Origin: Cohnella fermenti
GTDB lineage: Bacteria; Bacillota; Bacilli; Paenibacillales; Paenibacillaceae
Length of the DNA: 64,000 nucleotides
Assembly: GCF_004801405.1 (NCBI RefSeq)
Contig: NZ_SSOB01000004.1
Span: 186,001-250,000, forward strand
Direction of reading: 5' to 3'
Shown here piece after piece: positions 17,045 to 26,345 of the stretch; position 1 is the first letter of the stretch; every line of letters begins with the position of its first letter. The notes beneath the pieces are model-generated. The model was not told the DNA's origin. It was given only the letters and a program-made list of their open reading frames with translations, and did not search any database. The position numbers and the translations under genes are program-made.

Positions 17045-19699
17045 ATGAGGATAAGAAAAGCAGGACCGCTGTTGTTGGCGACGGCGCTGTCCGCATTCGC
17101 GTGGTACGGAGGAGGGAGCGGATCGGGCAACGAGGCGCATGCCGCGGTCGGGCCGATTACGGTCAACCTGACGGAGTCGACCGAAGCGTTCAAGAATCCG
17201 ATCATGGGGTTCCGGCCGTCGCGGTACATCAACGACAGCGGGTTCGCCGATCGGGAGTATGCGACCATCTTCAAGCACTACATCAAGTACACGGATCTTG
17301 AGAATTACGCCTCGGATTCGGTGCAGAAGATCAAGGATTGGAGCAACGCCGCTTGGGCGGGAATCGAGAGCAAGAACGTCAAGGTCGTTCCCCGCGTCGT
17401 CATCGTCTATCCCGGGACCGGCGAATTCTGGCCGGACGGCGTCTCCCATACGGACCCGGTGAACCAGTGGCTGTCGGAGACGCTGAAGACCCGGCTGGTC
17501 GCGTTCATCGGCAAGCTCGGGCAAGCCTGGAACGACGATCCCCGGGTTGCCTTCATCGAGCTGGGCCTGTACGGCAACTGGGGCGAGAACCACATCTACC
17601 CGAACAAGTTCGCCGACGGGACGGACCGCATTCCGCTCAGCTTCCAGACGGCTCTGGGGGACGCGTATACGGCGGCCTTCCCCGATAAGAAGGTTCTCGT
17701 GCGCTATCCCGAGACGTTCACCTCCTACGACTTCGGCATCCAGTGGGATTCGTTCGCGCTGCCCGACGACGTCGCTGGCGGCAACGGGGAGATCGCCCGC
17801 GACACTTGGCGGACGCAGATCAACAGCGGCGAGGTCGCTTACGATTGGGGCGATCAGTCCAACCTGGGAGGCAGTCCCGACGGCACGCTTGGAAGCGCAT
17901 CCAATACGAACTATGTCATCGATTGGATCATGAAGACGCATACGTCAAGCTTAGGCTGGATAGCGGACTATACGGAGAGCAACTCCTCCGTCGCGGCGGG
18001 AGCGGCCGCCATGCAGAAGGTGCTGGGCTACCGCTTCGTGCTGAACCAGGCGACGTTCACCGGCAACGTGACGCCGGGAGGAACGATGAACGTCTCGTTC
18101 AACGTCACGAACAAAGGCTCCTCGCCGTTCTATTATAATTGGCCCGTCGAGGCCAGCCTGCTGAAGAGCGACGGAACCGTCGCTTGGAAGGGACTGTTCC
18201 AGGCCGATATCCGGAATTGGCTGCCCGGGACGAATTGGAACAGTACGACCCGCGTCTACGCCGCGGCTCCGGCGACGAATACGGTGAGCGGCGCGTTCAC
18301 GATCCCGTCCACGGTGCCGAACGGCACCTACACGCTGGCGCTGTCGATTCTCGATCCGGCGGGCTGGAAGCCGAGCGTGCGGTTCGCCAACACGAACTAT
18401 TACGCGGGCGGCCGCACGCCGATTGGCAAAGTCGGCGTCGGCACGGACCCGGCCGACCAGAACCTCGGCACGTTCGTCAGCCTGAAGGCGGACAGCACGC
18501 TCGGCTACAGCCTGCAGAGCGGCGCTTACGACGGCGGGGCAAGCGGAGGCGGCGGAGGGAACGAAGGGAGCGGCGGAACCGTCGCCAGCTACGAAGCGGA
18601 AGCCTCCGGCAACACGCTTGCGGGCGGAGCGGCAACGTCGGCTTGCTCCACTTGCTCCGGAGGCTCCAAGGTGGGCTATGTCGGCAACAACGCCGGCACC
18701 TTGCAATTCAACGGCGTCAGCGCTTCGGCCGCGGGAACGTATACGCTGACGATCTCCTATCTGAACGGAGACGCGGCGAGATCGGCGCAGATGAGCGTCA
18801 ATGGCGGCGCCGCGACCGCGATCAGCTTCCCGAACACGGGAGGGTGGAGCACGGTGGGGACGGTAGAGACTTCCGTTCAACTGAACGCCGGGAACAACAC
18901 GATCAAGTGGTCGAACACCGGCGGGTGGGCGCCGGACTTCGACCGGATTCAACTGAGCGCCGGCGGCAGCGGAGGCGGGGAAGATACGCAGGCGCCGACC
19001 GCTCCGGCCAACGTCGCGGCGACGTCCGTCACGGCGAGCAGCATCTCCCTGAGCTGGAGCGCTTCGACCGATAACGTGGGCGTTGCGGGCTATGACGTGT
19101 ACCGCAACGGCACTTATGTCGGAACGACGGCGTCAACGGCGTATACCGACACCGGACTCTCCGCCGGCACGACGTACAGCTATACCGTGAAGGCCAAGGA
19201 CGCGGCGGGCAACGTATCGGCGGCCAGCGGCGCGGCCTCCGGCACGACGAGCGCATCCGGAGGAGGAGCGTCGCTTCTGCTGGACAACTTCGACAATTCT
19301 CCGACATGGCCGGGCGGCAACGATCTGGGCAAGTGGGCCGGAGCCAACGGGTTCGTGAACAACGCCGGCGTGATCGAGAGCGGCGCCTTGAAGCTGCAAT
19401 ACAGCAACGGAGGCTGGTTCGGCAGCGACGTTGCGCAGAGCATCGCCGGGTACAGCAAGCTGATCATCCGGATCAAAGGTGCGGCGGGAGGCGAGGAGAG
19501 CCAGTTCCATCTCATTCTCGGCGGAGTGGAGAAGACGCTGGGGGCGTTCAGCGGGAACACGATAACGACTTCCTATAAGGATATCTCGATCGACTTGGCG
19601 GCGAACGGCGTCGACCGGTCATCGCCGGGGCAGTTGCAGCTGACGTTCTGGCACGGCAGCACCGGGACGGTCTGGATCGACGAGCTTCGATTCGAATAG
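17045..19699 (+). CDS. Secreted DUF4832 protein with carbohydrate-binding and fibronectin III domains
   Basis: The 884-aa protein has a Sec signal peptide (residues about 1-30, cleavage probable near AHA-A). The N-terminal half resembles DUF4832-type proteins, which have a glycoside-hydrolase-like barrel (NPIMGFRPSRYI, WGENHIYPN). A CBM6/35-like module follows at about 515-640 (ending FDRIQLS), then a fibronectin type III domain (about 650-740, APTAPANVAATSVTASSISL), then a C-terminal binding domain ending VWIDELRFE. Gly/Ser linkers join the modules. The start at 17045 is set by GGAGGAGGAG. It is probably an extracellular polysaccharide-acting enzyme or binding protein. The substrate is unknown. 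Confidence 0.82.
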   Translation: MRIRKAGPLLLATALSAFAWYGGGSGSGNEAHAAVGPITVNLTESTEAFKNPIMGFRPSRYINDSGFADREYATIFKHYIKYTDLENYASDSVQKIKDWSNAAWAGIESKNVKVVPRVVIVYPGTGEFWPDGVSHTDPVNQWLSETLKTRLVAFIGKLGQAWNDDPRVAFIELGLYGNWGENHIYPNKFADGTDRIPLSFQTALGDAYTAAFPDKKVLVRYPETFTSYDFGIQWDSFALPDDVAGGNGEIARDTWRTQINSGEVAYDWGDQSNLGGSPDGTLGSASNTNYVIDWIMKTHTSSLGWIADYTESNSSVAAGAAAMQKVLGYRFVLNQATFTGNVTPGGTMNVSFNVTNKGSSPFYYNWPVEASLLKSDGTVAWKGLFQADIRNWLPGTNWNSTTRVYAAAPATNTVSGAFTIPSTVPNGTYTLALSILDPAGWKPSVRFANTNYYAGGRTPIGKVGVGTDPADQNLGTFVSLKADSTLGYSLQSGAYDGGASGGGGGNEGSGGTVASYEAEASGNTLAGGAATSACSTCSGGSKVGYVGNNAGTLQFNGVSASAAGTYTLTISYLNGDAARSAQMSVNGGAATAISFPNTGGWSTVGTVETSVQLNAGNNTIKWSNTGGWAPDFDRIQLSAGGSGGGEDTQAPTAPANVAATSVTASSISLSWSASTDNVGVAGYDVYRNGTYVGTTASTAYTDTGLSAGTTYSYTVKAKDAAGNVSAASGAASGTTSASGGGASLLLDNFDNSPTWPGGNDLGKWAGANGFVNNAGVIESGALKLQYSNGGWFGSDVAQSIAGYSKLIIRIKGAAGGEESQFHLILGGVEKTLGAFSGNTITTSYKDISIDLAANGVDRSSPGQLQLTFWHGSTGTVWIDELRFE

Positions 19700-19760
19700 C
19701 GAAGGAAGCCGATGCCCGGCAGGGCGGAAGCTTATTCTGCCGTCCATTCCAATATTGTCG

Positions 19761-19788
19761 CCTCCGGCCCCTTCCTGCGGGCCGGAGG
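19761..19788 (+). terminator. Terminator after the DUF4832 gene
   Basis: A perfect 10-bp stem CCTCCGGCCC / GGGCCGGAGG with an 8-base loop is followed by TTCAATTATTT. Confidence 0.75.
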
Positions 19789-19853
19789 TTCAATTATTTC
19801 TCAAGCCGTGGTATGTTGAAGGTGTTTATCGGCAATCGGGGAGGCAGCACGGG

Positions 19854-21398
19854 ATGAACGGGATGAACGGAGCCAGACGCATCTCTGCGTTATTGGCCTT
19901 ATGCGCGGTCGTCGCGCTGGCTGCGCTGGTGTCCGCCTGCAAGGGCGCGACCGGCGAGCACGCCCCGGGAGGCGGGAGCGCCGAGGGCGTTCCTCAGCCA
20001 TATGTGACGTTAAGAATGATTATGCCGGGCGACGAATCGGCGCGCATGCGGGAATTCGTCGACAACGAGCTGAACGAGCGCCTGAAGCGGGAACTGAACA
20101 TGAAGCTGGAATTGACCTATATCCCCTGGTCGGACTACCAGTCCAAGATCGAGCTCGCGCTGTCCACCGGGGAGAATTACGACCTGTTCTGGTACGGCAC
20201 GCCGTTCGTGGCGGAATACAAGGCGAAGGGCTATATCCAGCCGCTCGACGCCCTGCTTCAAGAATACGGGAACGATCTGACGGCGAACATCCCGGCGGAT
20301 AACTTCAAGCTGGATACGATCGACGGCAAGCTGTGGGCCATTCCTTCCCAGGCGTTCACGTCCGCGGGCAAGTTCACGTCGGTTATGGTCCGCCAGGACC
20401 TGCTCGAATCGGTCGGCATGATCGGCATTCGGACGATTGCCGATCTGGAAGCGTTCTACACGAAGATGCGGGCGAAGGACCCGAGCTACTACGGGTATCT
20501 GGAGACCGACCGCGGCCAGGACGTGCTGTGGCGGGAGCTGTCGGACCGGCCGCTCTCCTTCCTGGACGAGAATCAGATGTTCGCCGTCGACGAGGACAGC
20601 GGCGAGCTTGTGGATTACCTGGAATCCGATCTGTACAAGGAAGTCGCGCAGGTGCGGAAGCGCTGGGTCGACACGGGGCTGATCGATAAGCAATTCATCG
20701 GCTACAAGGCCGCGAACATCGATCAGGAAGACGCGGGCAAGCTGTTGTTCCGCGTCGGCGCCGTCTCCCGGGCGATGGAGAATCTGCAGACGGTGCAGAA
20801 CGCGGACCCCGATGCCAAGCTCAGAGAATATTACTTGTCCCCGGACAAGCCGAAATATATCGTGGCCCCTTCCAACGAGGCCTACATGATCCCGGCGAAG
20901 GCTTCTCATCCCGCGAGAGCGATGCAGTTCATGAACTGGATTCTGCAGAGCAAGGAGCATTACAACTTCATCATCTACGGCGTGGAAGGCAAGGACTATC
21001 GCATCGAGAACGGCAAGATCAAGCTGCTGACGAACGACCAATTCCTGTACGAGTGGATGTGGCGGAACAAAAATTACTTCATGCCGACGACGAGCGTCGA
21101 CGATTCCGTCGTGCAGGACATGCTGCATAACGACGACAACGCGAGAGTCTCGCGCATCTTCGGGTTCCACTTCAACCAGGAGCCGGTCAAGAACGAGTAT
21201 GCCAACGTGCTTGCGGTTTACAACGAGAAGTTCGTGCCGATCAACCTCGGTATCGTCGACTACGAAGAACACTTTTCCGCCGCGATGGACGCCTTGAAGA
21301 AAGCCGGCTACGACCAAGTCTGGGACGAGCTTCAGAGACAGTATGCGAGCTTCCGCTCCGGGCAGACCTCCCTCTCGGGCAGGGAGGAATCCGAGTGA
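19854..21398 (+). CDS. Extracellular solute-binding lipoprotein, orphan, in operon with YesM/YesN pair
   Basis: The 515-aa product has a signal peptide and the lipobox VSAC (Cys about residue 29). The body is a family-1 type binding protein (YDLFWYGTPFVAEYKAKGYIQPLD and a C-terminal DQVWDELQRQYASF that is common in this group). The start at 19854 is set by GGGGAGG 9 bases upstream; the open frame runs further back without a signal. No permease accompanies it. Instead the gene overlaps the sensor kinase by 4 bp, which suggests that it presents a ligand to the kinase or serves a transporter encoded elsewhere. Confidence 0.88.
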   Translation: MNGMNGARRISALLALCAVVALAALVSACKGATGEHAPGGGSAEGVPQPYVTLRMIMPGDESARMREFVDNELNERLKRELNMKLELTYIPWSDYQSKIELALSTGENYDLFWYGTPFVAEYKAKGYIQPLDALLQEYGNDLTANIPADNFKLDTIDGKLWAIPSQAFTSAGKFTSVMVRQDLLESVGMIGIRTIADLEAFYTKMRAKDPSYYGYLETDRGQDVLWRELSDRPLSFLDENQMFAVDEDSGELVDYLESDLYKEVAQVRKRWVDTGLIDKQFIGYKAANIDQEDAGKLLFRVGAVSRAMENLQTVQNADPDAKLREYYLSPDKPKYIVAPSNEAYMIPAKASHPARAMQFMNWILQSKEHYNFIIYGVEGKDYRIENGKIKLLTNDQFLYEWMWRNKNYFMPTTSVDDSVVQDMLHNDDNARVSRIFGFHFNQEPVKNEYANVLAVYNEKFVPINLGIVDYEEHFSAAMDALKKAGYDQVWDELQRQYASFRSGQTSLSGREESE

Positions 21399-23113
21399 AA
21401 TCCAGTATTTTCACGAACATGGTCATTGCCTTGCTGCTCCTGCTGACGCCGATTATTGCGCTGTATGCGTACTCGAATCATACGAGCTCCAGCGTGCTGA
21501 CGGAAGAGCTTGTGAAGGCGAAGCGCACGCAGGTCGAGACGTTCGTCGGCCAGCTCGGGCAGTTGTTCGCGCAATACGACTCCTACCAGAAGATGCTGTA
21601 CGAGAGCACGGAGGTTCGCAATCTGGCCTATCCGGACCTGCTGAGCGACGATCTGCTCCGCTATCGCACCTTGAAGACGGTGTCCGAGGAGATCTACCGA
21701 CTGGCGGGGTACGGGGCGTGGAAGGGCATCATCGCCGTCGTTTACCCGAAGACGGGGATGATCATCAAGAGCAGCTCCAGCCTGGACGCCCTTCCCTCCG
21801 CGTTTCCGGACAAGGACGGGTTCTGGAGCTATCAGACGAATTCGCAGGGAGCCGCTTATTTTATCGAATCGATCTCAAGTCCCGCCAAGAACGCCAAGGG
21901 AGACGAGACGGATCTGACGGTCATCGCCAAGGTCGACGAGGGAGAGATCAAGAGCGACCTGTCCGAGATGAAGGCCAACGGTCTGGAGGACCCTTTCCTA
22001 TACAAGCCGGGCTTCACCCCGATCTACAACTATACGGCGAATCAGGCGCTGATTCGGGAGATGCTGCCCGGGATGAAGCTTGACGGAGCCGAGGGCAATC
22101 TCGAGCCGCTGCTCCTCCGCACGAGCGAAGGCGACTTCCAGGTGCATATGGAGATGGTACAGCCGCTCGGCTGGTATCTGGTCGACTACGTGCCGATCGG
22201 CACCATCATGGCGCCGATTCACCGCAACCAGACGATGTTCTACGCGATCAGCGGCATGATGCTGTTCATGGCATGCATCCTCGGGTTTATCCTGTACCGG
22301 AGCATCCGTATTCCGTTCCGCAAGCTGATGCAGGGCATGAACTTCATCGAGAAGGGCATCTATACGAGCCGGATGAAGGACCCTCCGAAGGGGGAATTCC
22401 GGTATGTGTACCACAAGTTCAACTCGATGGCGGCGAGAATCGAGGAGCTGATCGAGGACGTTCTGAAGGAGCAGCTTCGGGCGAAGGAAGCGAACGTCAA
22501 GCAGCTGCAGTCGCAGATCAACCCGCACTTCCTCTACAACACGCTGGCGTACATCAAGAGCATGGTGGAGTTGGAGGAGAAGGAGGCGGCCGTGTCGATG
22601 ACGATGAACCTGAGCAAGTATTACCGGTATACGACCAAGCTCAGCAGCAGCTTCGCAACCGTGCAGGAGGAGCTGGATCTGGTCGCCAATTATTTGGACA
22701 TCCACCGCATGCTGACGGACGACTTCGAGTACGAGCTCGATATCGATCCGGCGATGCTGGCGATGGAGCTTCCCCGGCTGACGCTGCAGCCGCTGGTCGA
22801 GAACGTCATCGTTCACGCATTCCGCAAGCCGGTGCAGTACGGCGCCGTTCGCATTCGGGGAGTGCTGGAGGCATCCGGCATGGCCCGCCTCTCGGTCGAG
22901 GACAACGGGCCGGGGCTGGAGCCGGCGCAACTGGAGGGGCTGCAGGCGAAGCTTCGCAACTCCAACAGCGATCGGATCGATTCCGGCTTGCAGAACGTCC
23001 ACCAGCGGCTGATGCTGCTGTTCGGGAAGGGATCGGGGCTCTCCGTCGGCGTATCCGAATGGGGCGGCCTGTGCGCGGAGCTGATATGGCAAGTGCCGGA
23101 CAACGAATCGTAA
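21395..23113 (+). CDS. Sensor histidine kinase, YesM-like
   Basis: The 572-aa protein has a first membrane helix (about 7-25), an extracellular sensor region (about 26-280), a second helix (about 282-303), a HAMP segment, and the His-kinase motif INPHFLYNT with the phospho-acceptor His at about residue 378. A HATPase domain follows (NVIVHAFRKP, VEDNGPGL, GLQNVHQRL). The GTG start overlaps the previous stop (GTGA), with AGGGAGGAAT upstream. It phosphorylates the response regulator encoded 24 bp downstream. YesM/YesN systems usually control polysaccharide-use genes. Confidence 0.94.
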   Translation: MKSSIFTNMVIALLLLLTPIIALYAYSNHTSSSVLTEELVKAKRTQVETFVGQLGQLFAQYDSYQKMLYESTEVRNLAYPDLLSDDLLRYRTLKTVSEEIYRLAGYGAWKGIIAVVYPKTGMIIKSSSSLDALPSAFPDKDGFWSYQTNSQGAAYFIESISSPAKNAKGDETDLTVIAKVDEGEIKSDLSEMKANGLEDPFLYKPGFTPIYNYTANQALIREMLPGMKLDGAEGNLEPLLLRTSEGDFQVHMEMVQPLGWYLVDYVPIGTIMAPIHRNQTMFYAISGMMLFMACILGFILYRSIRIPFRKLMQGMNFIEKGIYTSRMKDPPKGEFRYVYHKFNSMAARIEELIEDVLKEQLRAKEANVKQLQSQINPHFLYNTLAYIKSMVELEEKEAAVSMTMNLSKYYRYTTKLSSSFATVQEELDLVANYLDIHRMLTDDFEYELDIDPAMLAMELPRLTLQPLVENVIVHAFRKPVQYGAVRIRGVLEASGMARLSVEDNGPGLEPAQLEGLQAKLRNSNSDRIDSGLQNVHQRLMLLFGKGSGLSVGVSEWGGLCAELIWQVPDNES

Positions 23114-23137
23114 TGGGGGAAAAGGGAGGCGCGGAGC

Positions 23138-24757
23138 GTGTACGAAATTCTGATTGTGGACGATCATACGCATCTGGTGGACAGCATGGCCGGCGCCCTG
23201 CCGTGGGAGCAGATGGGCATCTCGGCCGTGCACAAGGCGTACTCCGGCGAAGAGGCGCTGGAGCTGCTGAATTATCACGGCATCGACCTGATCGTCACGG
23301 ACATCCAGATGACGGGGATCAGCGGGCTGGAGCTGGCGTCCGTCGTGAAGCGGAAGTGGGCCCGAATCAAGACGGTTATTCTGACCGGGCACGACGAGTT
23401 CCAGTACGCGCAGGAAGCGATTCGCCAAAGCATCTGCAGCTATCTGCTGAAGCCCGTCTCGAACGAAGAGCTGGAGAGCACGATTCGCGGCTTGATCGAC
23501 GAGCTGCAGGCGGAAGGGGAGCTGCTCGTCAATCAGCAGAAGCTGTCGTACTTGTTCCGGGACAGCTTGCCGAAGCTGAGGGAATCGCTGCTGCGGGAGC
23601 TGCTGGCGGGCAAGCTGCCGCCGCTGCCCCGGCTCCGCGACAGGCTGAGGCTGTATGAGCTGCCGTTCGACGGGGCGGCCCCGTTCCTCATGCTTGGCAT
23701 GCGCATCGAAGAAGACTTCGCCGGAACGGACCTCTACAGCGTCTCTCTCCTGGAGTATGCCGTCACGAACATTGCGGAGGAGATTTTCTCCCCGCGGTAT
23801 CATCTCTGGCATTGCAAGGACGATCACGATTACGTCGTGTTCCTGATCGGTCCGAAGCAGCCGTCCGAAGGCTCCGAGCCGGAATGGACGGAGGAGGCGG
23901 AACGGCTGGCGCGGCTCGTGCAGCATCAGATCAAGCGATTCCTGAAGCTCAAGTCGTCGCTGGTCATGAGCAACTGGAGCTCGTTCCCGCAGGATGTGCC
24001 CGCCGTTTATCATAACGTGCTGTCCTTGTTCACGGACTATATCGGCTTCCAGACGGAGAGCTTCTTCCATGATGTGCAGGAGCGGAGCGTGGAGGAGATC
24101 CGGCCGTTGTCCGAGCTCTACGCGAGCCCTTCGTTTATGCAACTGCTGGAGGTCGAGCAGTGGGGCGCGGCGGAGGAGAAGATGAAGCGGGTGTTCGAGG
24201 AGCTGGAGCGGCCGGAGAACAAGACGAGAGAGCACGTCTTCGAGGCGTACATTACGATCATGCAGGCGTTCTCCTATTACGCGCACAAGAAGGGGAAGCG
24301 GTTCTCCGACATCTACGGCCGCGAAGCCGAGAAGATGCTGAAGCTCGATGCCGGCTGGAGCATCGAGCCTCTGCGGGAATGGTCGTTCCAGACGCTGCGG
24401 CAGTTGCAGAGCTACAGCGGCAGCCTGTCCAACAGCTTCCGCAACGATCTGATCAACCGCATCCTCCGTTACGTCAACGAGCAGGTCAAGGACGTGACGC
24501 TGCAATCGGCGGCGGACCACGTCCATCTGCACCCGGTCTACGTCTCGAATCTGTTCAAGACGGAGACCGGGGACAACTTCTCGAATTATGTCCTGCAGGC
24601 GAGAATGGATCGGGCGCTGCAATTGCTGAAGCAGAAGGACGTCAAGATCAATTGGATTGCCCAGGAGGTCGGCTACCAGAAGCCGCAATACTTCATCAAG
24701 CTGTTCAAGACCCACTTCGGCATGACGCCTCAGGAATACAAGAACGGCCTTCCGTAA
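23138..24757 (+). CDS. Response regulator with AraC DNA-binding domain, YesN-like
   Basis: The 539-aa protein has a receiver domain (residues 1-120, acidic pocket VDD, phospho-acceptor Asp55 in LIVTDIQM and the conserved Lys in LLKPVS), a middle region of unknown function, and a C-terminal AraC-type double helix-turn-helix (about 440-538, ending FGMTPQEYKNGLP). The start is GTG, with GGGAGG upstream. It is the partner of the YesM-like kinase just upstream, and the pair probably activates sugar uptake or degradation genes nearby. Confidence 0.94.
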   Translation: MYEILIVDDHTHLVDSMAGALPWEQMGISAVHKAYSGEEALELLNYHGIDLIVTDIQMTGISGLELASVVKRKWARIKTVILTGHDEFQYAQEAIRQSICSYLLKPVSNEELESTIRGLIDELQAEGELLVNQQKLSYLFRDSLPKLRESLLRELLAGKLPPLPRLRDRLRLYELPFDGAAPFLMLGMRIEEDFAGTDLYSVSLLEYAVTNIAEEIFSPRYHLWHCKDDHDYVVFLIGPKQPSEGSEPEWTEEAERLARLVQHQIKRFLKLKSSLVMSNWSSFPQDVPAVYHNVLSLFTDYIGFQTESFFHDVQERSVEEIRPLSELYASPSFMQLLEVEQWGAAEEKMKRVFEELERPENKTREHVFEAYITIMQAFSYYAHKKGKRFSDIYGREAEKMLKLDAGWSIEPLREWSFQTLRQLQSYSGSLSNSFRNDLINRILRYVNEQVKDVTLQSAADHVHLHPVYVSNLFKTETGDNFSNYVLQARMDRALQLLKQKDVKINWIAQEVGYQKPQYFIKLFKTHFGMTPQEYKNGLP

Positions 24758-24790
24758 TGTAACCCGTAAAGATCGGGATCAGAAGCGGAA

Positions 24791-26071
24791 TCAGAACCCG
24801 CCGGCCGCAGCCAATGCCGAACGGAAGGTGCGCAGGTCGACGACCTCGCCCTGGCGCAAGCGGGAGTTCTCCGCCGCGAAGGCCATCAGATGGCTCTCGA
24901 GCGAAGCTTCCGCCGACGTCAGCGAGCCGGCGAACCGTTCCTCGCGCAGGTCGGACAGGAATTGGCGCAGGATGCCGGCGTCTCCTCCGTGGTGGCCTCC
25001 GTCTTCGCTTGGCGTGCGGAACACGGTGCGCTTGCCCCCGTTGAATTCGAACAGATCGATCTCTTCTCGCAGCAAGTCCCCGCGAATCTCCCCTTTGGTT
25101 CCCATAATCTGCACGATGCGATTGGTGTCGCGGGTGAACCCGCACATGCTGAACATGGCCGTCGCGCCGTTCGCGAACTCCATATTGACCACCTGATGAT
25201 CGACGACATCGTTGTCCGTTCGGTACACGCACTTGCCGTACGGTCCCTTCCGAATGGCTTCCATCCGGTTCGGCAGCGTCGGCGGATCGGCGATGAGCCC
25301 CGCATAAGGGTTCGTCTCCAGATCCAGCGAATAGAACCGCTTGGCGGAATAAGGGCAACTCGCTTCCGCCGCGCACCCGTCCGTGCACCGGTCGGCGGCG
25401 CCCTCCGGCGCGTTCTCCGGGCGGAAGTGGGTCAGCGAGCCGAACGAGCTGACGCGCTCGCAGTCCGAGTCGATAAGCCAGCGGATCAGGTCCATGTCGT
25501 GGCAGGACTTGGCCAGAATCATCGGACTGGATTGGGTGGCGTTCCGCCAATTGCCCCTAACGAAGCTGTGGGCGTAGTGCAGGTAGCCGACGTTCTCGTT
25601 ATGCTGAATCGACACGACGTCGCCGATGGCTCCTTCCGCCAGGAGCGCCTTGAGCCGCTTCCAGAACGGGATATAGCGGGAGACATGGCAGATCGTCAGC
25701 AGGAGGCCGGATTGCCGCGCCATGTCGGTCATCTCGACGCATTCCGCCGGATCATTGGACATCGGCTTCTCCAGCAAGACGTGGTACCCCTTCCGCAGCG
25801 CGGCCATGACAGGCTCGAAGTGCATCCGGTCCTGGGTGCTGATGAGCAGCGCGTCGCACAGGCGGGGCTGCTCCAGCAGTTGTTCCCACGACGCGAAGAC
25901 GCGATCGGCAGGCAGGCCGAATTGGTCGGCGAACGCGGTTCTTCTCGCTTCGTTCGGTTCGGCGACGGCCGCGATCTCCGCCTCCTCCGGATGTTGGCTG
26001 AAGTACGGCGCATAGCTGATAAGTCCCCTCGCGCCTGCTCCGACGACGGCGAGCGACGGTTTGCTATTCAT
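24791..26071 (-). CDS. Gfo/Idh/MocA-family oxidoreductase
   Basis: The 426-aa protein starts with a Rossmann NAD(P)-binding fold (VVGAGARGLI, residues 9-18) and has the family's EKP motif (VLLEKPMS) and a conserved C-terminal alpha/beta domain. It contains a Cys cluster CTDGCAAEASC at about 226-236, which is unusual for the simple enzymes and may bind metal. The family oxidises or reduces sugars and inositols. It is divergent from a sugar transporter operon at 26346, which supports a role in the same sugar's catabolism. GGAGAGGG precedes the ATG. Only 33 bp separate its stop from the converging YesN-like gene. Confidence 0.9.
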   Translation of the reverse strand: MNSKPSLAVVGAGARGLISYAPYFSQHPEEAEIAAVAEPNEARRTAFADQFGLPADRVFASWEQLLEQPRLCDALLISTQDRMHFEPVMAALRKGYHVLLEKPMSNDPAECVEMTDMARQSGLLLTICHVSRYIPFWKRLKALLAEGAIGDVVSIQHNENVGYLHYAHSFVRGNWRNATQSSPMILAKSCHDMDLIRWLIDSDCERVSSFGSLTHFRPENAPEGAADRCTDGCAAEASCPYSAKRFYSLDLETNPYAGLIADPPTLPNRMEAIRKGPYGKCVYRTDNDVVDHQVVNMEFANGATAMFSMCGFTRDTNRIVQIMGTKGEIRGDLLREEIDLFEFNGGKRTVFRTPSEDGGHHGGDAGILRQFLSDLREERFAGSLTSAEASLESHLMAFAAENSRLRQGEVVDLRTFRSALAAAGGF

Positions 26072-26100
26072 GGACAGCCCTCTCCTCTTTCCTGCAAATT

Positions 26101-26118
26101 AACGCAAAAATTTGCGTT
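26101..26118. promoter_or_regulatory. Palindrome in divergent promoter region
   Basis: AACGCAAAAATTTGCGTT has 8-bp perfect arms and lies 30 bp upstream of the oxidoreductase start. A related GCGCAAATTTT lies at about 26291. It is a candidate operator shared by the two divergent units. Confidence 0.45.
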
Positions 26119-26345
26119 CCTACATCTTCGCATAGGCTCAAAAACATTATGGAGGCTCGAATGAGCGCTTGAAAAGCCGATCTTAAGTTTCGGGCTTCAA
26201 TCTTAAGAATGAGGCATATCGCCCCCAATTCCCGTGCTTTATGATGAAATCACAAGGGACACCTTGCAGGACAGGAACGGAAAAAATGTGCGCAAATTTT
26301 TTCTGATCCATGTCATCTTCACCACATAACGAGGGGGAAACAAAA

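Noticed and set aside
21998..24715. 905-codon minus-strand open frame opposite YesM/YesN
   Set aside because: Shadow of two well-supported genes; composition is that of reverse-strand third-position GC bias.
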